A stretch of DNA of 64,000 nt from Curtobacterium sp. 9128. Its GTDB lineage: Bacteria; Actinomycetota; Actinomycetes; Actinomycetales; Microbacteriaceae. A program made the translations under genes and the position numbers. Location: assembly GCF_007673775.1 (NCBI RefSeq), contig NZ_VEAF01000003.1:62001-126000 (forward strand), in the 5' to 3' direction. This document shows positions 34,046 through 43,900 of the stretch, one piece after another; position 1 is the stretch's first letter, and every line of letters begins with the position of its first letter. The notes under the pieces were generated by a model. That model had not been told where the DNA came from, did no database searches, and saw nothing but the letters and a program-made list of their open reading frames with translations.

Positions 34046-34119
34046 TGGAGCGAGTGACGGGAATCGAACCCGCGCTACCAGCTTGGGAAGCTGGAGTTCT
34101 ACCATTGAACTACACTCGC
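34046..34119 (-). tRNA. tRNA-Gly (anticodon CCC)
   Basis: On the reverse strand a full cloverleaf is visible. The acceptor stem is GCGAGTG/CACTCGC, the D-loop region has GTTCAATGGTAGAAC, the anticodon stem is CCAGC/GCTGG around loop TTCCCAA (anticodon CCC), and the T-arm is CGGGTTCGATTCCCG. The discriminator base T is followed by an encoded CCA at 34046-34048. Its 3' end faces the restriction island, the usual orientation for islands that enter at tRNA genes. Confidence 0.95.
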
Positions 34120-34186
34120 GCGCCCGCTCAGCGGGACTCGACCACCATAGCGGATTCTCCGCTGGAAGCCAGCCGACAGCCCCCGG

Positions 34187-34215
34187 TGTGCCGATCTGCC
34201 GGAGGCGATCCGAGC
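34187..34215. repeat. Degenerate copy of the dispersed GGACGGGAGGCT-type hairpin
   Basis: GGAGGC and GCCTCC pair across a short loop and are followed by CGTCAGG, as in the better-preserved copies. It lies in the gap between the tRNA and the DUF6177 gene. Confidence 0.35.
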
Positions 34216-34328
34216 CTCCCGTCAGGTGTCCGTGTCTCTTCTGTGAGCCGACCCGCCTGACGGACAGGTGTCGATCGACGTGTGTACCGTCCAGGGAGTC
34301 CCAGCGAGCGCACCCGAGGAGGACCCGG

Positions 34329-35411
34329 ATGGTCAGGCACCCCCTCATCGACGACGTCGTCGGTCACGCGATCGTGGTCGACTCCGACTCGCAGGTGGTG
34401 TGGTTGACCGAGGCGATGTCCTCACTGCTCGCCCGTGCGTCCGCAGCGGACCGCATGGTGGTCCTGCGGACCGGACGGGAGGCTGCGCTCACCCCCGCCC
34501 TCCGGCACGCGCTCGGCGCACACGGCGCCGCTTGGGCGGTCACCGATCCCGACGGCTCGCTGCGCGACGGACGCACCGGCGTCCGCGCTGACCGCATCGA
34601 GGACTTCGTCGAGCGCGGGCCGGAACTCGTCGGGCCGCCGTCCGCAACGCACCCCGGCGCGTCGGACTCGGTCCGCCAGATCAGCATCGACCTCACGCTG
34701 CGACACCACGAGGAGCGGGCGATCGACATCGGCTCCGCGATCGAGGCGCTGTGTCACACCGTCGGCACCTGCCCCACCCGCTGGGGCACCGCCGAGCCGC
34801 TGTCCGGCCCGTGGGACCGCTGGGTCGCCACGCAGTACGCCAAGCACGAGTCACCAGGGATCAGCACGTCGTACGCCGTCGGGGCCGGGTTCTCCGCGAC
34901 GATGACCGCGCACCTCACCGACGGCGTCGTGATCGAGACGCTGTCCGCCGTCCTCACCGTGCCGGAGCAGGGGTCCGACCCCGACCTGGCGGAGCGGATG
35001 CTCGACGCCGTGCACCGTGTGGCCGAGGACGTCGTCCCGGTGTTCGGCGTGGTCATGCAGCGCCGCGGCGACGCCGACCACCTGGTCCGGGCCGTGTCGC
35101 ACGGCGAGCCGACGCCCCTCGCGGTCGTCGTCGGGCCCGAGGCCACGGAGCTCATCGACCGCGGGGCGGCATGGCCGCCGCCGCACACCTCGACCTCCGT
35201 CTTCCGGGCGGGGCCGGTGACCGACGAGCAGGGGCTCATCGTCCGGCTGGAGGACGGCTGGACCGCACTCGAGGCCTTCCTCGACCGGATCGACGAGGAC
35301 CGGTTCCTGCAGCTCGTCGGCGGCGCACCGCTCGACCCGGCGCACGACGAGGGCACGCTCGACGGGCACGTGGCAGCAGGCGGACGACACGGCGGCATCG
35401 GTGCCCCGTGA
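34329..35411 (+). CDS. DUF6177-family protein
   Basis: A 360-residue soluble protein. The segment WDRWVATQYAKHESPGISTSY followed by SATMTAHLTDGVVIETL is the part I associate with DUF6177, a family seen in actinobacteria and sometimes found near type VII secretion genes. Function is unknown. GAGGAGG lies 9 bases before the ATG. Its end overlaps the next gene by 11 bases, so the two are a translational pair. No secretion genes are seen in this window. Confidence 0.6.
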   Translation: MVRHPLIDDVVGHAIVVDSDSQVVWLTEAMSSLLARASAADRMVVLRTGREAALTPALRHALGAHGAAWAVTDPDGSLRDGRTGVRADRIEDFVERGPELVGPPSATHPGASDSVRQISIDLTLRHHEERAIDIGSAIEALCHTVGTCPTRWGTAEPLSGPWDRWVATQYAKHESPGISTSYAVGAGFSATMTAHLTDGVVIETLSAVLTVPEQGSDPDLAERMLDAVHRVAEDVVPVFGVVMQRRGDADHLVRAVSHGEPTPLAVVVGPEATELIDRGAAWPPPHTSTSVFRAGPVTDEQGLIVRLEDGWTALEAFLDRIDEDRFLQLVGGAPLDPAHDEGTLDGHVAAGGRHGGIGAP

Positions 35412-35748
35412 CGTGACCCTGCTCTGCCGGGGCGAGGTGGAGATCCGCGAGGTGGCCGAGGCTCTCCTGTTGCACGACGACGCCTGGGGTGTGCGGGCGC
35501 TCGACGACGGGCCGATGATGCAGATCTGCCGCGATCAGGAGCACCCGGTCATCACGGTGCTCGGGGTCCGCCGCGTCGACTCGATCGACGAGGTGGGTCG
35601 GATCCTGCCGGACGCGCCACCGCTCGGTACGCCGTTGTGGTGGGTCGACACCGTCACGCCGATCGGGCCGGACGGGGAGTCGGGGATCGCCGCAGCGCTC
35701 GAGGCCGCGATCGACCTCGACGCCGTCTGCATCGTGCACGGCGACTGA
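35401..35748 (+). CDS. Small hypothetical protein paired with the DUF6177 gene (115 aa)
   Basis: A 115-residue soluble protein starting at GTG 35401. It has an acidic character and beta-alpha stretches (DVTLLCRGEVEIREVAEAL, HPVITVLGVRRVDSIDEV). No family is recognised. The 11-base overlap with the DUF6177 gene indicates a shared complex or pathway. Confidence 0.6.
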   Translation: MPRDVTLLCRGEVEIREVAEALLLHDDAWGVRALDDGPMMQICRDQEHPVITVLGVRRVDSIDEVGRILPDAPPLGTPLWWVDTVTPIGPDGESGIAAALEAAIDLDAVCIVHGD

Positions 35749-35772
35749 GCCGCGAGCGGCGCCGCTCAGTCG
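35742..35772. terminator. Bidirectional terminator hairpin between convergent genes
   Basis: CGACTGAGC and GCTCAGTCG form a 9-bp stem. Each arm includes the stop codon of one of the two convergent genes. Confidence 0.6.
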
Positions 35773-37811
35773 CGCTCGTTCATGGCGGAGAGCCGCTCGT
35801 TGTAGGCCTTGAGCTCGGCGTCGCCGTCGCGCTCGGCCTGGCGGTCGAGCCGCTTCGCGTCGCGGCTGTCCGACCGGACCCAGTTCCGCACCACGAGCAG
35901 TGCCACGAAGACCATCGGCAGCTCGGACGCACCCCACGCGATCCCGCCACCGGTGTGCTGGTCGGCGAGGAGCGCGGTGTCGTTGGTCTGCCCGAGCGCG
36001 TGGAACCAGTCGATCGCGTAGACGGACTCGGAGGTCATCACCGCGACGCCGAAGAACGCGTGGAACGCCAGGGTCGCGAGCAGGGCGATGATGAGGATCG
36101 GGTACTGCGGGCGCTTCGGACCCGGGTCGATGCCGACGAACACCCAGAAGAACAGGTAGCCGCTCAGCACGAAGTGCACGACCATCGCCACGTGCCACTC
36201 GTGCGACTGCATCGCGGCCTGGAACGCGCCGGTGAAGTAGAACACCACGAGGGAGCCGGCGAAGATCACCCCGGCCACCGCGGGCTTCGCCATGAACTGC
36301 ATGTAGCGGGAGTGCACGAAGAGCATGAGCCACTCGCGCGCACCGCGGGAGCCGTCGTTGCGCACCGGCAGCGTGCGGAGGGCGAGCAGCACCGGCCCAC
36401 CGAGCACGAGGGGCAGCGGCACGAACATCATCAGCAGCATGTGCTGGATCATGTGCGACGAGAAGTGGATCATGCCGTAGACCGCGGGGCCGGCAGAGGT
36501 GGTCCAGATGAACACCGCACAGCCGATCAGCCACGCGATGGTGCGCCCGACCGGCCACTTGTCGCCGCGCTTGCGGAGCTTCCGGACGGCGGACAGGTAC
36601 CACCCGGCGCCGACGACGGCGAGCGCGAGCCACACCCAGTCGATGTGCCACTGCGTCAGGAACGTGTGGAGCGTCTGGGCGGGCGGGTACGGGAAGCCGA
36701 TGAGCCCGGACCGGGTGTCGTCGCCGGTCTCCGGCGTCTGCGGGATCGGCGGCTGGCTGCGGGACACCGCGACCGAGACGCCGATCGCGATCGCCATGAA
36801 GACGATCTCGGCGAGGGCGAACCGGGTGAAGGACCGCCGGTCGAGCGGGGAGCGCAGCAGCGCCGGCACGAGCTTGCGACGCTGCACGACACCGGCGAGC
36901 CCGAGCAGCACCAGGATGACGGCCTTGACGGTGATGAGTGCGCCGTACGTCGTCGTGACGAGGTCGAGCGGCCCGGTCAGGCGCAGCGACGCGTTCACGA
37001 TGCCGGAGAACGCAACGGCGGCGAACGACCAGCCGGCGAGCGTGGAGTACCGCGCGACCATCCGGCCGGTGGCGCCCCTGGTCTTCGTGCGGAGCAGCAC
37101 CACCGCGACGAGCCCGCCCGCCCAGACGCACACGCCGATCAGGTGGATCGCGAGGGAGTTGACCGCGTTGGCGTGCTCGAGCGACCCCGCGGCGTGCCCG
37201 GACAGCGCGAGGGGGAGGAGCGCGAACAGGCCGAACACCGTGGCGACGGCGAGCGTGGTGACCCGGGTGGCGAACGCAGCGAGGACGGTGGCGATGAGGA
37301 TCGCGGCCGCGGAGACCACGAGCGCCTGCCCGATCTCGACCTGGAACGCGAAGAGCAGGAAGTTCCTGGCGAACACCGGGTTCGTCATCGGGACCCCGAG
37401 CGTGTTCGCGCCCGTGAACACGAGACTGACGACGGCCGCCAGGAACCAGAGCGCCCCGGTCGTCGCCGCCCACCGCACGGCACGGTGCTGGACGCTCGAC
37501 ATCGCGCCGTGGTCCTGCTTCTGCGCGGGCAGCGCGAACGCGGCCACGATGAGGAGCCCGATCGTGAGCGCGGCCATGGCGTCGTGCACCACGCGCGCCA
37601 CCGGCAGTCCGTACTGCACGAGGTCGCCGGCGGACACGAGCTGCTGGCTCGCCGTGAACGCCCCCGTCACGGTCATGCCGAGGATCGAGCAGCCGACGGC
37701 GAGGGGGATCGCGACGGCCAGCACGGTGGCGACGGTGGATGTGCGCGCGGTGACGGGCGCCGACTCCGGCGCTGTCCCGTTCGGGTGGGTCTCGGTTGTC
37801 GTGGCGGTCAT
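35766..37811 (-). CDS. CopD-CtaG fusion: copper transport / cytochrome oxidase assembly membrane protein
   Basis: A 681-residue protein with about 16 membrane helices. The first half (about residues 20-340) resembles CopD, with H-x-x-G-V-C-V-W-A-G-G-L-V-A-V near residue 225 as its landmark. The second half (about 400-640) is a caa3-type CtaG domain with WHIDWVWLALAVVGAGWYLSAVRKLR, HFSSHMIQHMLLMMFVPL and HFVLSGYLFFWVFVGIDPGP. The conserved histidines would handle copper for the cytochrome oxidase CuB or CuA site. This fusion is typical of actinobacteria. The ATG at 37811 starts a cytoplasmic 20-residue tail before the first helix. Confidence 0.88.
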   Translation of the reverse strand: MTATTTETHPNGTAPESAPVTARTSTVATVLAVAIPLAVGCSILGMTVTGAFTASQQLVSAGDLVQYGLPVARVVHDAMAALTIGLLIVAAFALPAQKQDHGAMSSVQHRAVRWAATTGALWFLAAVVSLVFTGANTLGVPMTNPVFARNFLLFAFQVEIGQALVVSAAAILIATVLAAFATRVTTLAVATVFGLFALLPLALSGHAAGSLEHANAVNSLAIHLIGVCVWAGGLVAVVLLRTKTRGATGRMVARYSTLAGWSFAAVAFSGIVNASLRLTGPLDLVTTTYGALITVKAVILVLLGLAGVVQRRKLVPALLRSPLDRRSFTRFALAEIVFMAIAIGVSVAVSRSQPPIPQTPETGDDTRSGLIGFPYPPAQTLHTFLTQWHIDWVWLALAVVGAGWYLSAVRKLRKRGDKWPVGRTIAWLIGCAVFIWTTSAGPAVYGMIHFSSHMIQHMLLMMFVPLPLVLGGPVLLALRTLPVRNDGSRGAREWLMLFVHSRYMQFMAKPAVAGVIFAGSLVVFYFTGAFQAAMQSHEWHVAMVVHFVLSGYLFFWVFVGIDPGPKRPQYPILIIALLATLAFHAFFGVAVMTSESVYAIDWFHALGQTNDTALLADQHTGGGIAWGASELPMVFVALLVVRNWVRSDSRDAKRLDRQAERDGDAELKAYNERLSAMNERD

Positions 37812-37987
37812 CAACCTGTTCCGGGGACGCTTCCGTCCGCGAGACCGCGGACCCTCCATCGTAGGCGCTGCTGCCTGGACCCCGGCCGTCGGTCGGGTGA
37901 GTGGGCGCACCGGTCTGGAGGCGCGGTGTCGGCCCGCCGAGCCGCCACGGTCCGGACGCTGGTCGCGATCTCCGGCGCCGCCACGGT

Positions 37988-38698
37988 TCAGACGCCGGCC
38001 GCGGCTCCCGTTGCGGTCCCGTCGAGGCCGGCCAGCCGGCCCCGGTCGTCGAAGCGGACCGACAGCGTGCCGTCGGACAGCTGCATCGTGTGCCCGTCCC
38101 ACGGCACACCGCGGAGCGACGCCCAGCTGGCCACGGCGCGTCGGTGGTCACGCACCTCGATGGTGTCGATCCCCTCGCTGAACACCCGCATCATCCGCGG
38201 GACGCTCGGGGCGTCGAACAGCAGACCCTCGAGCAGGAGCCAGATCCGGGTGCCGCCGCCGACGTCGGCGCTGTAGCCGAACCACGTGCCGCTCGCCAGG
38301 CGCGCCGCGATGGACATGCTCCATCCGAGCTCGTACCCGGCGCGGGGCTCGTCGTCCGCCGGTTCGATGTCGAACGGCACCTCGGCCTGCACGAGCTCCG
38401 GGACCCCCATCCGCTCACCCATCGCACGCGTCGCCATGGCCGCGGAGCGCACCTGCTCGGCCTGTTCCCCGGGGTTCGCCCACGCCCACAACCAGCTGCG
38501 CGGTCCGGGTGCCGCGGTCCCGACGAACTGCACGGGGAACGTGGCGGGGTTCGCGCCCGAGAAGTGGAACACCCCGGCGGCGAGGTCCACGTCCCAGTGG
38601 TCGTGGTCGCCGAAGCGGTCGACCAGGGCCAGCTGCGCTTCGTGCGCGAGGAAGACCCCGTCGTCGATCAGCGCGTCCATGCCCCCAGAGCGTGTCAT
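37988..38698 (-). CDS. DUF6882-like hypothetical protein
   Basis: A 236-residue soluble protein. A tryptophan-rich segment (WDVDLAAGVFHFSG, then SWLWAWANPGE) and TWFGYSADVGGGTRIWLLLEGL are the main landmarks. They resemble the DUF6882 family, which has no known function. The ATG overlaps the stop of the acetyltransferase gene by 4 bases, indicating co-translation with it. A start 18 bases later is possible. Confidence 0.55.
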   Translation of the reverse strand: MTRSGGMDALIDDGVFLAHEAQLALVDRFGDHDHWDVDLAAGVFHFSGANPATFPVQFVGTAAPGPRSWLWAWANPGEQAEQVRSAAMATRAMGERMGVPELVQAEVPFDIEPADDEPRAGYELGWSMSIAARLASGTWFGYSADVGGGTRIWLLLEGLLFDAPSVPRMMRVFSEGIDTIEVRDHRRAVASWASLRGVPWDGHTMQLSDGTLSVRFDDRGRLAGLDGTATGAAAGV

Positions 38699-39792
38699 GC
38701 GTCCGACTGTAGCCGTCGCTCCCAGATCCCCTCGCTCCCGACACCGACGAACCCGACGGCCTCGTTGACGTCGAGCATCGGCCGGTTCTCCTCCGCGTTG
38801 AACGTCACGATCGACGGGTGCCCCGGGTGGTCACGCTCGACGGTCTCGATCCCGACGACCTTGAGGAGCCAGCCGAGCCGGTGCCCGCGGTGTTCGCGGA
38901 GGACGAGCGTGTCCCACTGGAACACCGGCTGGTCGAGCGCATCCGGTACGGCGAGCTGCGTGAAACCCACCAGGGTGGTGCTCGGCACGTGCTCGACGGC
39001 GACGGTGAGCATCGTCCGCGGCGAGTCCTCGAGGTGCGCCTCGTGCTCCCGGAGTCGCTCGACGGTCCAGACGTCCTCCGGTTCCTCCATGTCGCCGGAC
39101 GGGGCGTCGGTGCTCATCCGCGTCTCGAGGTGCGCGATGTCGGCGAGCCACCGCTTGGGCGTGCGGCCGGTCCAGGCGTGCACCCGGTGGTCGGGCCCGG
39201 CAGCCGCGGCGGCGCGATCGTGCAGTGCCGTCACGACGCCGCGGTCAGCGGGCAGCGCGAGCCGGCTGATCCGGTTCACCTGCCCGAAGCGCCAGCCGCG
39301 GCCGGTCAGGAACCGGACGCCGGCCTCGTCCTCCGGCACGGCGCCGAACCCGGTCGGTGCGGGGACGAAGCCGGGCCCGGACGCCGGGCCGACCTGCCGT
39401 GACACCGCGTAGGTCTTCCACTGCGTCCGTCCGGCGGCGCGTGCGATGCCCTCGACGTGGTCGGCGAGCAGGGTGCCCACACCACGCCGACGGTGGTCGG
39501 GGTCGACCCCGATCGCGATCCAGCAGTTCGTGGTGCCCTCGGCCGTCTTCGAGGAGTACGACCCTGCCGCGACCACGGTGTCCTCGTCGTCGCGGACCAC
39601 GAAGAGGCGGCTCGGTGCCTCGGGGTCGTGCTGCAGTGGGAGCTGTTCCTCGGCGGTCCAGGCGAGCTCGGCGAGCCCGTGGACGGCGATCTCGGAGCGG
39701 TTCGAGACGTCGACCCAGTCGCGGAACGCCCGCACCGTCGTGGGGGCGTCGTGCATGCTGCTGGGGACGTCGAGTTCGACGACGCGGTACAC
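38695..39792 (-). CDS. Tandem GNAT N-acetyltransferase (mycothiol-synthase-like layout)
   Basis: A 365-residue protein with two GNAT domains. The first (about residues 10-170) has the acetyl-CoA motif IGVDPDHRRRGVGTLLADHV near 92-112. The second (about 190-360) has LVLREHRGHRLGWLLKV near 296. Dual-GNAT proteins in actinobacteria include the mycothiol synthase MshD, but this one lacks obvious MshD landmarks, so the acceptor is unknown. It is first of a two-gene set with the DUF6882-like gene. Confidence 0.75.
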   Translation of the reverse strand: MYRVVELDVPSSMHDAPTTVRAFRDWVDVSNRSEIAVHGLAELAWTAEEQLPLQHDPEAPSRLFVVRDDEDTVVAAGSYSSKTAEGTTNCWIAIGVDPDHRRRGVGTLLADHVEGIARAAGRTQWKTYAVSRQVGPASGPGFVPAPTGFGAVPEDEAGVRFLTGRGWRFGQVNRISRLALPADRGVVTALHDRAAAAAGPDHRVHAWTGRTPKRWLADIAHLETRMSTDAPSGDMEEPEDVWTVERLREHEAHLEDSPRTMLTVAVEHVPSTTLVGFTQLAVPDALDQPVFQWDTLVLREHRGHRLGWLLKVVGIETVERDHPGHPSIVTFNAEENRPMLDVNEAVGFVGVGSEGIWERRLQSDA

Positions 39793-39905
39793 GGTGGTCC
39801 TTCCGCCGCCCGTACGCGGTGCAGGGCAGCCGAGCAGCCTACACGAAGTGCCGTGTCCTGCTCAGTGGAACGAGGGTCTCCCGGTGCGCCTGACTCCCCT
39901 CGCAG

Positions 39906-40187
39906 TCAACCGAAGACGAAGTCCTTGCCGCCGCGGACCCAGAAGGTCGATGACTCGTCGTTGCCGGGTGCGACGACGCTGCGCTGCACCAATCCACCGG
40001 GGCCACGAAGTGGACGTGCTTGCATCGTCCACGTGGGCCCCCAGCGCAGCGTCCGAACGCCGTGCCGGCGGAAGGCGCGACGGGACGGCTCCAACGTCAC
40101 GCCGTCCGGTTCGAGGGTGACGACGCCGAACACCTCAGCGGTGCTGCCGGTCGTGTGATCGTCACGCTGGAGCGCAGGGAAGGTCAT
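39906..40187 (-). CDS. Small hypothetical protein (93 aa)
   Basis: A 93-residue protein beginning MTFPALQRDDHTTG with basic middle and a late W-rich end (LRWGPTWTMQARPL, SSTFWVRGGKDFVFG). The alternating strand-like pattern suggests a small beta-rich domain. No family is recognised. Confidence 0.4.
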   Translation of the reverse strand: MTFPALQRDDHTTGSTAEVFGVVTLEPDGVTLEPSRRAFRRHGVRTLRWGPTWTMQARPLRGPGGLVQRSVVAPGNDESSTFWVRGGKDFVFG

Positions 40188-40514
40188 GAGCGGCGTGGTG
40201 GCGGTGAAGCTCTCCGGGTGCTGTCGGACACGAAGTACCGTGAGCTCGCGCGGCCGGAGCGGCCTGCGGAGGAAGGCAAGGCCGAGATGATGGCTGCTTG
40301 ACTTCGGCCCGCCTCATGTTTCGCGGCATACGAGCGTTGATCGATCAATCTCTTGGCTCCTTCCCGATCGCGTACAGCTCGCCTCCACAACCTCCCCAGG
40401 AACTGCAGCTCGGCCGTCTGTCGTGAGGAGGGCAGCCGCGGGAACAACGGCGACACAGCCCGCGGTCAACAGGCTTCGCGTTCTCGCGTAGCTCCGATCA
40501 TCGCGGTTGTCGCG
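40188..40514. other. Gene-poor stretch
   Basis: Open frames exist on both strands but none has a good start, protein-like composition or a neighbour to support it. I see no clear hairpin or promoter here. Confidence 0.3.
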
Positions 40515-40913
40515 TCACGAGCCCCGCGGCTCCGCGCCGTCACCGATCTCGGCGACGCGCGCGAGGTCCACGTGGTTGCGCTCCGCCCACTGTTCGACGT
40601 CCGATGGCCTCCGCGCGTAGGGCACCTCCCGGACGTCGATGCCGTGCGCGCGGAGGTCCCGCCTGATCACCCGTCCGAAGCGAGCCAGGCGGACGACCAT
40701 CGCGACGCTCACCGCGCCTGACGCCACGATGAGTACGGCGAAGACGCCGGTCGGGATGAGGTGCGGCAGTACCAGGATCCACGCCAGCGCCCAGACGAAC
40801 AGCTGTGCAGCGAACGCCCACAGGAACGACAGTCGTCGCCGGGCGACGTCGGAGGCGTACCGACGGCCGATCAGCGGACGCCAGGTGTCGACGGTGCGAG
40901 AACGCAGGCTCAT
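40515..40913 (-). CDS. Small membrane protein coupled to the Rhs gene, candidate immunity protein
   Basis: A 132-residue protein. The N-terminal 30 residues are basic, two hydrophobic helices follow (about residues 30-52 and 55-78), and the C-terminal part is a charged cytoplasmic domain (RRDLRAHGIDVREVPYARRPSDVEQWAERN). Its ATG overlaps the Rhs stop codon by 4 bases. Genes placed directly behind an Rhs toxin gene are usually its immunity genes, and a membrane immunity protein would suit a membrane-active toxin tip. This is inference from position. Confidence 0.6.
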   Translation of the reverse strand: MSLRSRTVDTWRPLIGRRYASDVARRRLSFLWAFAAQLFVWALAWILVLPHLIPTGVFAVLIVASGAVSVAMVVRLARFGRVIRRDLRAHGIDVREVPYARRPSDVEQWAERNHVDLARVAEIGDGAEPRGS

Positions 40914-43900
40914 GCGCTGAGTCTCGCGCACTGAACTGCATGATCCCGGCGACGCGCTTCCGCTTCTTCTTGTCCTTCTTCTTGTTCTTGTTCCTCGGTC
41001 GTCTTCTCCGCTCCGTAGACGTCGATCCCGAACCCGATCAGCGCAGGCGGGAGTGCAGCGATCCCGACGCCTTCCAGCGCCTCGATCCCGAAGGCGGCTC
41101 CGATGACGTCGGCGCCGGCCCCGAGCGTCGCGACACCGTTCAGCAGTGCTCCGGCACAGGCAACGCTGTCATGTGTCGTGGCACAGCCCGTTCCGTCGAT
41201 GCCCTCGCCGACGACGCTGAGCCCGAGCGCGGTGCCACCGACGGCGAACGATGCAGCTGCCCCGAGGTCGAAGACGAGGCCCACCCCGGTCAGCGCGAGC
41301 GCCGTCGCACCGATTCCGACTCCGACCCACGCCCAGGTCTCCGAATCCCAGGTCGTCGGGTTCCACCAGGTCTCGAGCCCGAGCGGGTCCACCGAGTTCA
41401 CCGGATCGCCACTCGCGTATTGGTATGGCTGGTGCGTGGTCGCCACTGCTGGGTCGACCGAGAGGAATTCGGATGTGGCCGGGTCGTAGTAGCGGGCTTG
41501 CAGGTACAGGAACCCGGATTCTGCGTCGACGAGGGCTCCGGCGAACTGGATCGAGGTCGAGTCCTGACCGGTGTGCGCGCTCGTCGCGCCGGCCGGCGTG
41601 TAGGCGTAGGAGCCGGCCACGGCTCCCGTTCCGTTGAGGAGCTGCACCGTCGAGCCGTGGGCGTCGTGGAACAGCCAGTCCGACCCGGCGGCCGCGAACT
41701 GCTCGATCACCGCGCCCGCTGGTCCGGTGATGTAGTCGTGGACCGCGTCGGTGAGCAGCGTCGGGACCCCACCGCGTGCGTCCCAGGTGTACTGGGTGGT
41801 GCCGGCGCTGGTGGCCTTGCTCGCGCGGAGCCCCCGGCCGTCGTAGGTGTACGTCGCGGTCGTGCTCCCGGCGGTGGTCATCGCCGTCAGGTGCCCCGCT
41901 GCGTCGTAGCGGAGTCCCTGTGCGGCTCCCGTCGCCGGGGTCGTGCTCGTCCGGTCGCCGTCCGCGTCGTATCCGTACTTCGTCGACCCGGTCGGAGCGC
42001 TCGAGCAGTTCGGCGTCGACACAGCGGTCCCGGAGGACCAGCAGAGCCGGCCGGCGGCGTCGAACGCTTGGGTGCCGCCAGCGGTCGCGGTCGGGTCACC
42101 GGAGGCGTCGTAGCCGTACGTCGTCGTGGCGCTGGTCTTGGACGTCGCGAGGTACTGGTCGGCGGTGTACGTGTACGTGGTGGCTGCGCCCGGGGCTCCG
42201 GTGGACGGGGTCTGGGTGAGGACGTCCCCGACACCGTCGAGGGTGTAGTTGATCGTCCCGAGGGCGGTGCCGGCCCGCGAGACGGCCGTGGCGGTCTCCT
42301 GGTCGTCGGCGTTGTACGACATCGAGACCGCGTCCCCGTCGCCCAGTGCTTCGCTGGTCAACGCGCCGTCAGGGTTGTACCCGAACGTCGTCTTCGCACC
42401 CGCCGGATCGGTCACCGTCGCGAGCTGGCCCGCCTGGTCGTACGTCCGGGCGACCACCGGCGCAGTCGCGCCGGGGTAGATGACCGTGAGGGTGTTGCCG
42501 TCTGCGTCGTAGGTGTAGCCGGACGTCGACCCGACGCCGTTGGTCTGGGATGTGAGCTCGCCGAAGACGTCGTAGGAGGAGGTGGTCGTGCCGGTCCCGT
42601 CGGTCATCGTCAACTGCCTGCCGTCGGCGTCGTAGGTGTACGTCGACGGGGCGGTCGAGTCGGAGTACGACGTGCGGGACAGCTGGCCGGCGCCGTCGTA
42701 GGAGTCGGTGGTGGTCGTACCGTCCGGCCGTGTGACGCTCGCGAGCGTGCCGGTCGGGTTCCAGGTCTGCGTCGTGGTCTTGCCGTCGGGGTCGGTCATG
42801 CTGAGCTGGTCGCCGCGGCTGTCGTACGTGTAGCTCGTGGAGGCCGACTGCGCGTTCGTCGTCTTGGCGATCGTGCCGTCCGCGTTGTAGGTGGTGGTCA
42901 CGGCGGATCCGGAGGGTCGCGCGGTCTTCGTCGCTCGGTCCGCGGCGTCGAACGTCGTCGTCGTGGTGTGCCCGTTCCCATCGGTGGCGGTGAGTTGATC
43001 GCCGTCGGCGTCGAAGGTGGCCTTCGTCGTGTGACCGAGCGGATCGGTCGTCGTCACCATGTTGCCGAACGCGTCGTAGGCGTACGTCGTGCAGCCGGTC
43101 GCCGGCGGCGTGCAGGTCGTTGCGGTGCCCGCGGCGACGCCTGACGGCGCCACGGTGCTGATCCTGCGTCCGAGCGGGAGCGACCAGCCGTAGTCGGTGG
43201 TGCGCCCCAGCGCGTCGGTGGTGCTCGTCGGGTCACCGTCGGCGTCGTACGTGCGCTTGGAAGCGTTCCCGTCGCCGTCGGTCGTGGTGGTCGCCTCGGA
43301 CGGGTGGGCTGCGTCGGAGTACGTGGCCGAGGTCTGGCGGGTCGAGACGGGGTTGAGGGTGTCACTCGCCGAATCGGCACTGTGGTCGGTGTTGCTCACC
43401 GTCTGCAGGGTCAGCGCTCCCGCGGCGTTGTAGGTCCGCTGCGTCACCAGACCCGAGGGGTCGACCTGCTCGGTGACGTGCCCAGCCGCGTCGTACTGCC
43501 AGCTCGTGGTCCGGCCGAGACCGTCCGATGCCGAGACCCGGTCACCAGCGTCGTCGTAGGCGGAGGTCTTCGTCGTGCCGTCGGGGTCGGTCTCGACGGT
43601 CACGCCGAGGGTCATCGGGTCGTACTGGTACGTGGTGGTCGCGGCCGCCGCGGTGCCGTACCCCTTCGTCTCCGACGTGAGCAACCCGTTGGTGTAGCTG
43701 TCCAGGACCCGGTGTCCCGCCGGGTCGGTGACGAGCGTCTGCCCCGCCGTGATGCCGGTGGCCGAGTCCGGCCCGTACACGAACGTCGTCGTGCCACCGT
43801 CCGGGTCCGTCTGACTGGTCACCCTGTCCGAGGAGTCGTAGACGTTGGTCGTCACGGGTGCCGGTGTGCCGGTCTTGCCGTAGTCGGCCGCGGTCCGCTC

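Noticed and set aside
33577-34260. Forward open frame of 227 codons right of hsdR
   Set aside because: It runs through the tRNA gene and the 21-bp repeats and has no protein-like stretch.
35637-38276. Forward open frame of 879 codons opposite the CopD-CtaG gene
   Set aside because: Low-complexity D/E/R/H composition and no recognisable domain; a shadow of the reverse-strand membrane protein.
40805-43144. Long forward open frame of 779 codons opposite the Rhs gene
   Set aside because: It is rich in V/G/R repeats and mirrors the YD repeats of the real reverse-strand gene; a shadow frame.
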